Origin: Corallococcus macrosporus
GTDB lineage: Bacteria; Myxococcota; Myxococcia; Myxococcales; Myxococcaceae
Assembly (NCBI RefSeq): GCF_017302985.1
Contig: NZ_JAFIMU010000004.1
Coordinates: forward strand, 62,001-126,000
Direction: 5' to 3'
DNA length: 64,000 nucleotides
The translations under genes were made by a program, and so were the position numbers. The notes beneath the pieces were generated by a model. That model was not told the DNA's origin, searched no databases, and saw only the letters and a program-made list of their open reading frames with translations. Positions 47,105-54,300 of the stretch are shown here, in pieces (position 1 is the stretch's first letter; each line of letters begins with the position of its first letter).

Positions 47105-47467
47105 ATGAAGGTGCTGTTGCGTGGAGTGCATCTGGGGCTGAACGACAACCTGAAGCAGTACGTGGACACCCATCTGGTGGCCCACATTGAACGGTTCGCC
47201 GAGGACGAGGCGTCGGAGATCGACATCGCGCTCGTGGACATCAACGGGCCCAAGGGAGGCGTGGACAAGGAGTGCCGGGTGACGGTGCGCATGCCTGGAT
47301 TGGAAGCGGTGCACGTGACGGAGACGTCGGAGACGCTGTACCAGGCCATCGACGCAACGCGTGATCGCCTGGAGAAGGCCATCAAGCGCGCGGTGGAGCG
47401 CCGGCGCCAGGGCATGGGCAACAGCGGCATGCCGTTCGACCTGAACGCGGACGCGACGAACTACTAG
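47105..47467 (+). CDS. hpf: Ribosome hibernation-promoting factor (HPF/RaiA, short form)
   Basis: Protein of 120 residues of the S30AE fold that binds the 30S decoding site in resting cells. A GGAGGTGA site six bases upstream fixes the ATG at 47105. Motifs: LNDNLKQYVDTHLVAHIERF, DECRVTV-type strand with MPGLEAVHVTE, and YQAIDATRDRLEKAIKRAV. No C-terminal dimerisation domain is present, so it is the short form. A compound hairpin lies directly downstream. Confidence 0.88.
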   Translation: MKVLLRGVHLGLNDNLKQYVDTHLVAHIERFAEDEASEIDIALVDINGPKGGVDKECRVTVRMPGLEAVHVTETSETLYQAIDATRDRLEKAIKRAVERRRQGMGNSGMPFDLNADATNY

Positions 47468-47500
47468 GCGTCCGGCCGTACCGCGGTGTGATGGAGAAAA

Positions 47501-47555
47501 CGAAGGGCCCGGGAATTCCGGATGCCAGCCAGGCATCCGGCCCCCGGGTTCCTTC
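47501..47555 (+). terminator. Compound hairpin terminator after hpf
   Basis: A perfect inner stem of 9 bases (CCGGATGCC / GGCATCCGG, 47518-47526 and 47532-47540) sits inside an outer stem whose arms read CGAAGGGCCCGGG and, on the other side, CCCGGGTTCCTTCG. It is 33 bases past the stop codon. Confidence 0.65.
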
Positions 47556-47628
47556 GGGCCAGTTCCTTGCTGGGGTCAAGAGGTGGACGCTATAAGCGGA
47601 CCCCTCACCCTTGGGCTAAAGGACGGCG

Positions 47629-49719
47629 ATGGTCCGCCTCAAGTTCCTGCTGTTCGCACTCCTGGTCCTCGGACTGGGCCTCGCTCACCTTCCGATGCTG
47701 TCGGCGCCCCAGCGTGCGCGCGCGGTGGATGGTGCGGCGCTCCAGGCCGCTTCGGGCACCGGCGAGGTCGCGCGTCGCGTGGATGCGCGCCGCGCCGAAG
47801 TCCAATCCCTGGCGCTGAAGCTGGCCGGCAGTCCCCAGGTGGCCGCCGCCGTGAACGCGCTGAGCCCCGCGCCCGCGGCGAAGTCCCCGCGTGACCGCGG
47901 CTCCAGCCGTGACGCGGAGGAGACGGCCGGGCTGCTGCCGCTCACCGCCGAGCGCTTCGGCGCGCTGCGCACCGCCGCGGAGGCCGGGCTGCCCAAGGAG
48001 CTCCAGGGCGCGGTGGTGGCGGTGGTGGCCGGCGACGCGAGCTTCCATGCGCGCGCGGGCGCCGAGCCCTCTTCGGACACCGCGGCGCTGGACGTCGCGG
48101 CGCTCGCCAAGGCGGGCACGTCCGTGGTGGACGCCTTCGGGGCGCCGCACGTGTTCGCGTCCGTGCCGCTCGCGTGGAGCGGTGAGGGTACGCCCGCCCC
48201 GGCGGTGACGCTGGTGGTGGGCGCGCCGCTCGCCGCCGACGCCGCGCTGCAGGGTGCGCTGGAGGCTTCCGGCGCGGCCGCGGTGGGCCTGGTGCAGGGC
48301 GACAAGGTGGTGGGTGGCGTGGGCGCGGAGAAGGCGCGGCTGGATGGCGCGCTGCCCCGCCTGAGCGCCGGTGCGAAGGACACGGTGCTGGAGACGGGTT
48401 CGCTCCAGGCGCTGGGCCCGGTGCAGCTGCCCGCCTTCACCCACGGCGACGCGATGGGCGGCCAGGCGCCGCTGTTCGTGGGCTCCCGCCAGGCGCTGAC
48501 GGGCACGCCGTATGAAGTCGTGGTCCTCGCGGGCACGGCGGCGACGCTGGCCCCGCTGGCCGCATACCAGAGCACCGCGCTGCTCGCGCTCGCGGGCCTG
48601 TTCGTGCTGAGCCTCGTGTGGACGGCGCTGATGGGCGGCGGCAAGAAGGCCTCCGACGAGGAGACCGTGTCGGGCGGCTCGGACACGCTGGGCTGGTCCG
48701 CGGCGCTCGCCGCGCAGCAGTCGGCTCCGGCCGCGCAGCCCGTGGCCACCTCGCCGCCGGCTCCGGCCGCCGTGGTGCCCGCGGCGGATCCGTTCGGTTC
48801 GAGCGCGCACGCGGAGCCCCTGTCCAACCCGTTTGGTTCGAGCGCTCCCGCGGAGCCGCTGTCCAACCCGTTCGCTTCCGCCGCGCCGCCGGCTGCGGAT
48901 CCGTTCGGGGGCGCGGATGCGTTCCCGTTCCCCGGGTCGCCGGCTCCGGCCGCGGATCCGTTCGCGATGCCGCCTCCGGCCGCCGCGCCGATGGCGGATC
49001 CGTTCGCGATGCCGTCTCCGCAGGCCGCGGCTCCCCACCCGTTCGGTGCGCCTCCGGCCGCCGCGCCGATGGCGGATCCGTTCGCCGGGGCGGAGTCGTT
49101 CCCGTTCCCGTCGCCGCCCGCGGCCTACCCGCCGCCGGCCGCGGAGCCGTTCACGCCGCCTCCGGCGTACGCGCAGGGCGGAGCGATGCCCTTCGAGCAC
49201 CCGGCCCCGGAGCCCATCGCCCCGGCCGCGCCGCGTGCCGGCGCGTTCGCCTTCGAGGATCAGCCCACGGCGGCGTACTCGCTCCAGCAGGCGGCCAATC
49301 CGTTCGCGCTGGCGGCGGCGCAGACCTCGGATCCGGAGTCCCCGGAGACGACGCGCGTGGCGGCGATTCCGCGCGAGCTGCTCCAGGCCAGCACCCGGCC
49401 CACGTCGGAGGCCATCCCGATGCCGCCCCCGCGCTCCAACGTGCCGCAGGCGGTGCCGCTGCCCATGCCGGGCGTCAACAGCGCGGCGGCGGTGGCCCTG
49501 TCGGAGGAGCAGCACTTCCAGGACGTCTTCCGCGAGTTCGTCACCACGCGCGAGCGCTGCGGTGAGCAGGCGGATGGCCTGACGTACGACAAGTTCGTGC
49601 AGAAGCTGCGCAAGAACAAGGAGCAGCTCGTCACGAAGTACGCGTGCAAGACGGTGCGCTTCCAGGTCTACGTGAAGGAGGGCAAGGCCGCCCTCAAGGC
49701 GACGCCCGTCAAGGACTGA
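47629..49719 (+). CDS. MXAN_5187-like membrane protein with NPF/DPF-rich linker
   Basis: Protein of 696 residues resembling the uncharacterised myxobacterial MXAN_5187 type. An N-terminal membrane helix (about 3-24) is followed by a large extracytoplasmic region of sensor-like composition (about 25-305), then a second helix near 310-335 (ALLALAGLFVLSLVWTALM). Next is a 190-residue Pro/Ala-rich cytoplasmic linker with at least nine ADPF, SNPF or AEPF units. The conserved C-terminal domain (about 625-690) has FQDVFREFVTTRERCGEQ and TVRFQVYVKEGKAAL. AAAGGA precedes the ATG. The function of the family is unknown. Confidence 0.75.
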   Translation: MVRLKFLLFALLVLGLGLAHLPMLSAPQRARAVDGAALQAASGTGEVARRVDARRAEVQSLALKLAGSPQVAAAVNALSPAPAAKSPRDRGSSRDAEETAGLLPLTAERFGALRTAAEAGLPKELQGAVVAVVAGDASFHARAGAEPSSDTAALDVAALAKAGTSVVDAFGAPHVFASVPLAWSGEGTPAPAVTLVVGAPLAADAALQGALEASGAAAVGLVQGDKVVGGVGAEKARLDGALPRLSAGAKDTVLETGSLQALGPVQLPAFTHGDAMGGQAPLFVGSRQALTGTPYEVVVLAGTAATLAPLAAYQSTALLALAGLFVLSLVWTALMGGGKKASDEETVSGGSDTLGWSAALAAQQSAPAAQPVATSPPAPAAVVPAADPFGSSAHAEPLSNPFGSSAPAEPLSNPFASAAPPAADPFGGADAFPFPGSPAPAADPFAMPPPAAAPMADPFAMPSPQAAAPHPFGAPPAAAPMADPFAGAESFPFPSPPAAYPPPAAEPFTPPPAYAQGGAMPFEHPAPEPIAPAAPRAGAFAFEDQPTAAYSLQQAANPFALAAAQTSDPESPETTRVAAIPRELLQASTRPTSEAIPMPPPRSNVPQAVPLPMPGVNSAAAVALSEEQHFQDVFREFVTTRERCGEQADGLTYDKFVQKLRKNKEQLVTKYACKTVRFQVYVKEGKAALKATPVKD

Positions 49720-49747
49720 CATCCCCTGCCGCCACCGTGCGGTGCCC

Positions 49748-49784
49748 GAAGGCCCGGGACCTCCTCGTGAGGTGCCGGGCCTTC
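49748..49784. terminator. Bidirectional hairpin terminator
   Basis: A 16-base stem with one mismatch (GAAGGCCCGGGACCTC against GAGGTGCCGGGCCTTC, 5-base loop) between two convergent genes. Confidence 0.72.
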
Positions 49785-49806
49785 TTGCCTGCGGGGGTGG
49801 TTCCGG

Positions 49807-51456
49807 TCAGCTCGCGCGGGGGAGCACGACGCTGAAGCGGGCGCCCTGGCCCGGCTCTCCGCCGACCTCCAGCCGGCCGCCGTGCTCCTGGAGGATGCGC
49901 GCGGCGATGGCGAGCCCCAGGCCGGTGCCGCCGTCCTTGGTGGTGAAGTAGGGCTCGAAGATGCGGGCGCGGTGCTCCAGGGGGATGCCGGGGCCTTCGT
50001 CCTCCACCTCGACGATGGCGTCCGCGTCGGTGCCCTTCACGCGCACGCGCAGCGCGCCGCCCCTGCCCGTCATCGCTTCTTCCGCGTTCTTCACCAGGTT
50101 GACGAGCACCTGCGTGAGCTGGTCGCGGTCCGCGCGGGCCACCACGCCCGTCTGGAGCGCGGGTTGCAACTGGATGCCTTCGGGCGGCGCGGCGTACAGC
50201 GACAGGACGCTCTGGGCCAGCTCGCTCAGGTCCACCGGCGCGAGCTGGGGCTTGGGCAGGCGCGCGAAGCGGCTGAACTCGTCCACGATGCGCCGGAGCC
50301 GCTCCACCTCTTCCAGCACCACGCCCGCGCTCTCCTTGAAGAGGGTGGGGAAGCTGGGGTGGCGCGCCTCGTGGGCGGCCATCAGCGTCTCCAGCGACAT
50401 GCGGATGGGCGTGAGGGGGTTCTTGATTTCGTGCGCCAGCCGCCGCGCGACCTCCTGCCACGCGGCGATGCGCTCGGTGGCCATCAGGCGCTCGGTGGTG
50501 TTCTTCAGCTCGGACGTCATGTGGTTGAACGTCCGGACCAGCTCGCCCACCTCGCCGGTGGCGCGGGCCGTCACCTGGACGTCCAGCGCGCCTTCGGCCA
50601 CGCGGCGGGCGCCGGAGGTGAGGGCCTCCACGGGCCGCGTCATCCAGCGCGACACGAGCATGCCCAGCAGCGCGGCGAAGGCCAGGCCCAGGCCCGCGAG
50701 GAGGAGGAACGCGCGCATGACGCCCTCTTCCGCTTCACGCGCGGCGGCTCGGCTGAAGGTGAGGCGCACGGAGGCGGCGTTGCCCAGGGGCAGCACCTGC
50801 TCCACGGTGGGCGGGGCCGCGCTGCCGGCGTGCGCGACCTGGGTGTCACCGGACAGGAGCGTGACGTCGGATTGCGTGAGGCGGGCCAGGTGCTGGGCCA
50901 GGCCGTCATCCAGCACCACGCCGCCCACGGCCCACAGGCGCACGTCGCCGTAGTCCACGGGGCGCGCGGTGACGAGCGCGGGGACCTGGCGCAGGCCCGC
51001 GTCGCCGCGAACGTCCACGCGCACGGGGACGGGCTTGGGGGACTTCTCCTTGGTCACGGCGAAGAGGACGGGGTCCGGGTCTCCGCGCCGGGCGGGCAGG
51101 TGGCCGGAGGACAGCACGGTGCCGTTGCGGTCGAAGAGGGCGAGCACGGTGAGGCCTCGGCTCTTCATCAGGCCCTCGGCGGTGTTGGCCTGGATGGCGC
51201 GCAGGGGGGCCGAGCGCGCTTCGCGCACGAGGTCCTCCATGGCGGGGCTCTCCACCAGCTCCTCGACGGCGCGGCGCGCGTTGGCGGCGGAGCGCTCCAG
51301 GGACTCCTGCGCGGAGGTGGTGGCGGCCGTCATGCGCGCGTCCAGCTCGCGCGACAGCGTCTCGCGAAGGCGCGTCAGCGTGAGGGGAACGACGATCGCC
51401 AGCGGCACCAGCGCGAGCAGGGCGAACGCGAGCGCGAGCCGGGTCCTCAGCCGCAT
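49807..51456 (-). CDS. NtrY-like sensor histidine kinase (cache, HAMP, HisKA)
   Basis: Membrane kinase of 549 residues from the ATG at 51456 (AAGGA upstream). A first membrane helix (about 6-27) and a second near 236-258 flank a periplasmic sensor domain of cache type (VLALFDRNGTVLSSG). HAMP runs from about 258 to 310, then HisKA with the phosphoacceptor His near 341 in RLAHEIKNPLTPIRMS, and the ATPase domain with NLVKNAEEAM, DEGPGIP and GGTGLGLAIA. The layout matches NtrY-type kinases. It is the last gene of an operon whose first genes encode PBP1A, an FG-GAP protein and a solute-binding protein. No regulator gene is adjacent. Confidence 0.9.
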   Translation of the reverse strand: MRLRTRLALAFALLALVPLAIVVPLTLTRLRETLSRELDARMTAATTSAQESLERSAANARRAVEELVESPAMEDLVREARSAPLRAIQANTAEGLMKSRGLTVLALFDRNGTVLSSGHLPARRGDPDPVLFAVTKEKSPKPVPVRVDVRGDAGLRQVPALVTARPVDYGDVRLWAVGGVVLDDGLAQHLARLTQSDVTLLSGDTQVAHAGSAAPPTVEQVLPLGNAASVRLTFSRAAAREAEEGVMRAFLLLAGLGLAFAALLGMLVSRWMTRPVEALTSGARRVAEGALDVQVTARATGEVGELVRTFNHMTSELKNTTERLMATERIAAWQEVARRLAHEIKNPLTPIRMSLETLMAAHEARHPSFPTLFKESAGVVLEEVERLRRIVDEFSRFARLPKPQLAPVDLSELAQSVLSLYAAPPEGIQLQPALQTGVVARADRDQLTQVLVNLVKNAEEAMTGRGGALRVRVKGTDADAIVEVEDEGPGIPLEHRARIFEPYFTTKDGGTGLGLAIAARILQEHGGRLEVGGEPGQGARFSVVLPRAS

Positions 51457-51502
51457 GCGGGCCGGTCCTTCCTGGGGGCCGTTTGATGCGCGTGGGCCGC
51501 GT

Positions 51503-52867
51503 TCATTGCCGCCCTCCGCCACCTGACGCCTCGACGGGCGCGAGCCAGGCGCCTTCGAGCACCGGCAGGCCCTGGGCATCCAGCATCAGCCCCGTCACCT
51601 CCGGCGCCGCGCGCAGGGCGAGGCCCTGGGCGTACAGCGGGATGAGGGGCACGGAAGGGGCGAGCGCCAGGGCCCGTTCGCGGCTTCGCGCGTCGCGGGC
51701 TCCGGCGTCCGTGAGCGCTCCAATGGGAGGCAGCTCCACGCCGAGCAGGTCCCTGCGGCCGCCGGCTTCCAGCACCACCGCCAGCGCAGGGCCGGGGACG
51801 GGCGGCAGGAGGAACGCGCTGAGCATCAGCTCGAAGTCGCCCCGGGCCTGACGGCTGCGCAGCGCGGCGCGCGACTGGGGCTCCAGCGCGACGGTGTAGC
51901 CCTGGTCGTGCAGCTTCACCTGGATGCGTTCGGCCACGGCGCGCTGATCCGCGAGCGCGGCGTCATAGGCGAGCGTCACCTTGCGCGTCGCACCCGCCGG
52001 GGGAGTGCCGGGGCGGGCCTTGGAGGCCTGGGGCATCAGCGCGGGCGGCAGCAGGTTCGCCATGGGCACGGCGGGCCCCTTCACGAACAGGCGCGTGAGG
52101 TCCTCGCGGTCGATGGCGCTCTCCACGGCCTGACGGAAGTCCGCGGGCACCTTCCGGGGCGAATACGCCAGATAGGTCGCGTACAGCGCGGCGCCCGTGA
52201 GCGTGTCGTTGTCCGGAGGGATGCCCAGCTCCACCTGCACCTGCCGGGCGGACCACAGCCGGGTGAGGCCCCGTTCATCCGTGGCGGTAAGCGCCAGCCG
52301 GTCCAGGTAGGGCCGGCCCTCGGGCCACGCGACCTGGGCCTCCAGCACGCCCCGGCCCGCGGCGCTGAACGGACCGGACGCAGGCGATGGCGGCGTCGCG
52401 AGGGCAGGGTGACACAGCGAGCGTTCCAGGTCGGGCCAGGGGAAGGCCAACGCCAGGTCCAGCGTGGCGCCCGAGGCCGTCACCTGCCGGCCCTCGCCAC
52501 GCAGTGGATACAGCAGTGCGCGGTAAGGAGACGGTGACTCCGGGGACGACAGCCGCGTCCATGCGCGGGCCAGGGCAGTGGCACTGGCGGCGGAAGGCAT
52601 GGCCACGCGCAGGGCCTGCGGCACGGGCCGTGACAGCTCACGCGACAGCGTCGGGCGCACCTGTCCGCCAGTCTCCGCGCGACACACGGGCCGCGTCAGC
52701 AGCCCCAGCAGCGCGGCCTCCATGGGCGTGTCAGCAAGCGCGGGCTCGCCGATTTCAGGTGGGCCCGCATGGGCCACCCGCAGCTCACCGCCGTAACGAG
52801 GACGGCTGGCCGCCAACGCGGGCACGGAGGAAAGAAGAACAAGGCTCGCGAGGGCGGAACGGATCAT
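51503..52867 (-). CDS. ABC-type solute-binding protein, family 5 (divergent)
   Basis: Exported protein of 454 residues. Start taken at the ATG at 52867: AGGAGG lies upstream and the signal peptide follows at once (LASLVLLSSVPALAA). The reading frame is open much further upstream but there runs over a separate gene. Family-5 hallmarks: an early RYGGELRVAHAG, a YSPRKVPADFRQAVESAIDR block typical of DppA/OppA, and a C-terminal SVPLIPLYAQ. The ligand pocket is not readable. No permease or ATPase gene lies nearby, so it may act with the downstream kinase as a ligand receptor, or use a distant transporter. Confidence 0.8.
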   Translation of the reverse strand: MIRSALASLVLLSSVPALAASRPRYGGELRVAHAGPPEIGEPALADTPMEAALLGLLTRPVCRAETGGQVRPTLSRELSRPVPQALRVAMPSAASATALARAWTRLSSPESPSPYRALLYPLRGEGRQVTASGATLDLALAFPWPDLERSLCHPALATPPSPASGPFSAAGRGVLEAQVAWPEGRPYLDRLALTATDERGLTRLWSARQVQVELGIPPDNDTLTGAALYATYLAYSPRKVPADFRQAVESAIDREDLTRLFVKGPAVPMANLLPPALMPQASKARPGTPPAGATRKVTLAYDAALADQRAVAERIQVKLHDQGYTVALEPQSRAALRSRQARGDFELMLSAFLLPPVPGPALAVVLEAGGRRDLLGVELPPIGALTDAGARDARSRERALALAPSVPLIPLYAQGLALRAAPEVTGLMLDAQGLPVLEGAWLAPVEASGGGGRQ

Positions 52868-52947
52868 CACGGTGCCCTCCTGGCGCAAGCGGAACGGCTT
52901 GTCTGTGCTAGCGGATCGCAGTGCCGCGCGGTGCATGTCGCCCTTCA

Positions 52948-54300
52948 TCACGGTGCACCCTGGCGCAGGAGGAACAGTTCGCTCGTGCCGTCGGGCTTCC
53001 AGGAGCCCACGAGGACTTCGCGGCGCTTGTCGCCGTCCAGGTCCGCTGACACCACGTACAGCGCCCGGCCCGGCGGTAGCGCTCCCTGCCACAGGGGCTC
53101 GTGCGCCAGCGGCGCGTCGGACGTCAGCGCGAACACCCGCAGCGCATCCGGTGTCGGCTGGAGCTGTGGCGACGTGGTGAGCAGCTCCGGCACTCCGTCT
53201 CCATCCAGGTCTCCCAGCGCGCTGCCTGCTCCCAGCCCGGACAGCTTCGCCGGCGCGGATGCGGGTCGCGCGTAGAGCGATGCCGTGCCGTCCGCGTGCA
53301 CGAACAACATGCGCGGGGCCGCGATGCTCGCCGTGCCGAAGGGCGCGGGCACCGTGAGGCTCCTCCCGTCCGCGAGCCGCACCTCCGGCGCGAACACCGT
53401 CTGCCCCGGCACGAACGCCCCTCGCTCCGCCGTCCCCAGCGGCGCGGCGTCCAGCGTCCCCGACGGGCGCAGCGTCCCCTTCGCCCTGTCCAGCACCAGC
53501 ACCTCGCCGCGCGCGTACCGCGTGCTCCAGGCCGCCAGCCTCGGCGGTCCCGTCAGCACCGCCAGCGCTCCGAAGGGCTCGCGCGTCGTCGCCGCTGCCG
53601 CCGCTCCCTCCAGCTCCCTGCGCGCGAGCACCCGCCCGTCCGCGCCGAACACCACCACCTCGTGCTCCGTGAGCGCGGCCACCTCGTCGCGGCCATCGCC
53701 GTCCAAATCGCCCGCCGCCAGCGCGCCCAGCGGCGCTTCCAGCCTGGCGAACACCGCGCCCAAGAGGCGCACCGGCCGCCGCTCCCTCGGACCCGGACTG
53801 GCGGTTCCCGACGACGGCGTCCCCACCGCGGCCAGCGCCAGCACCGCGGCGTCCGCCTCCACGCCTTCCGCCACGGCGGCGGCGGGCTTCGGCGGGCGCG
53901 TGGGCGTGCGGCCCGACCAGAAGTTCACCCACGTGCCCAGCACGTCGCCTCGCGCCACCAGCTCTCCGCCCTCCACGTCCAGCGTGAGCCGCGCCAGCGA
54001 GCGGGCTCCCTGTTCGCGCGCGGCGGCCTCGGCGCGCTCGGGCGGGACGTCCAGCACCACCGGCCCCAGGTTCATGGCCGAGAGCCGCGCGGCCAGCAGC
54101 GTCCCGAACGCGCGGCGCAGCTCCGCGGAACCTCCGGACAGGCAGAGGGCCACGGGCGCTTCGGCGGGCGCACCGCGAATGGCATCCGCCACGGCCAGGG
54201 CCAGTCGGGCGGAGGCGGGAGGCGCGCCTTCGTCCGACTCCGCACGGGCGGGCAGGACGAACGCGAGCGCGAGGACCAGCGGCAGGAGCGAGCGACTCAC
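52948..54300 (-). CDS. Exported FG-GAP/VCBS-type repeat protein
   Basis: Secreted protein of 450 residues, GTG start overlapping the PBP1A stop (GTGA). The signal peptide ends in ALAFVLPARAES. Residues about 30-130 are an alpha/beta region (APVALCLSGGSAELRRAFG). The rest carries FG-GAP or VCBS-like repeats with calcium-type loops: GDLDGDGRDEVAAL, GDLDGDGVPELLTT and ADLDGDKRREVLVG. It probably forms a propeller at the surface of the wall. Position between PBP1A and a solute-binding protein suggests an envelope function. Confidence 0.8.
   Translation of the reverse strand: MSRSLLPLVLALAFVLPARAESDEGAPPASARLALAVADAIRGAPAEAPVALCLSGGSAELRRAFGTLLAARLSAMNLGPVVLDVPPERAEAAAREQGARSLARLTLDVEGGELVARGDVLGTWVNFWSGRTPTRPPKPAAAVAEGVEADAAVLALAAVGTPSSGTASPGPRERRPVRLLGAVFARLEAPLGALAAGDLDGDGRDEVAALTEHEVVVFGADGRVLARRELEGAAAAATTREPFGALAVLTGPPRLAAWSTRYARGEVLVLDRAKGTLRPSGTLDAAPLGTAERGAFVPGQTVFAPEVRLADGRSLTVPAPFGTASIAAPRMLFVHADGTASLYARPASAPAKLSGLGAGSALGDLDGDGVPELLTTSPQLQPTPDALRVFALTSDAPLAHEPLWQGALPPGRALYVVSADLDGDKRREVLVGSWKPDGTSELFLLRQGAP

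Noticed and set aside
47605-49722. 705-codon antisense frame opposite the MXAN_5187-like gene
   Set aside because: Arg/Gly-rich translation with no domain, whereas the plus frame has membrane segments and a conserved C-terminus.
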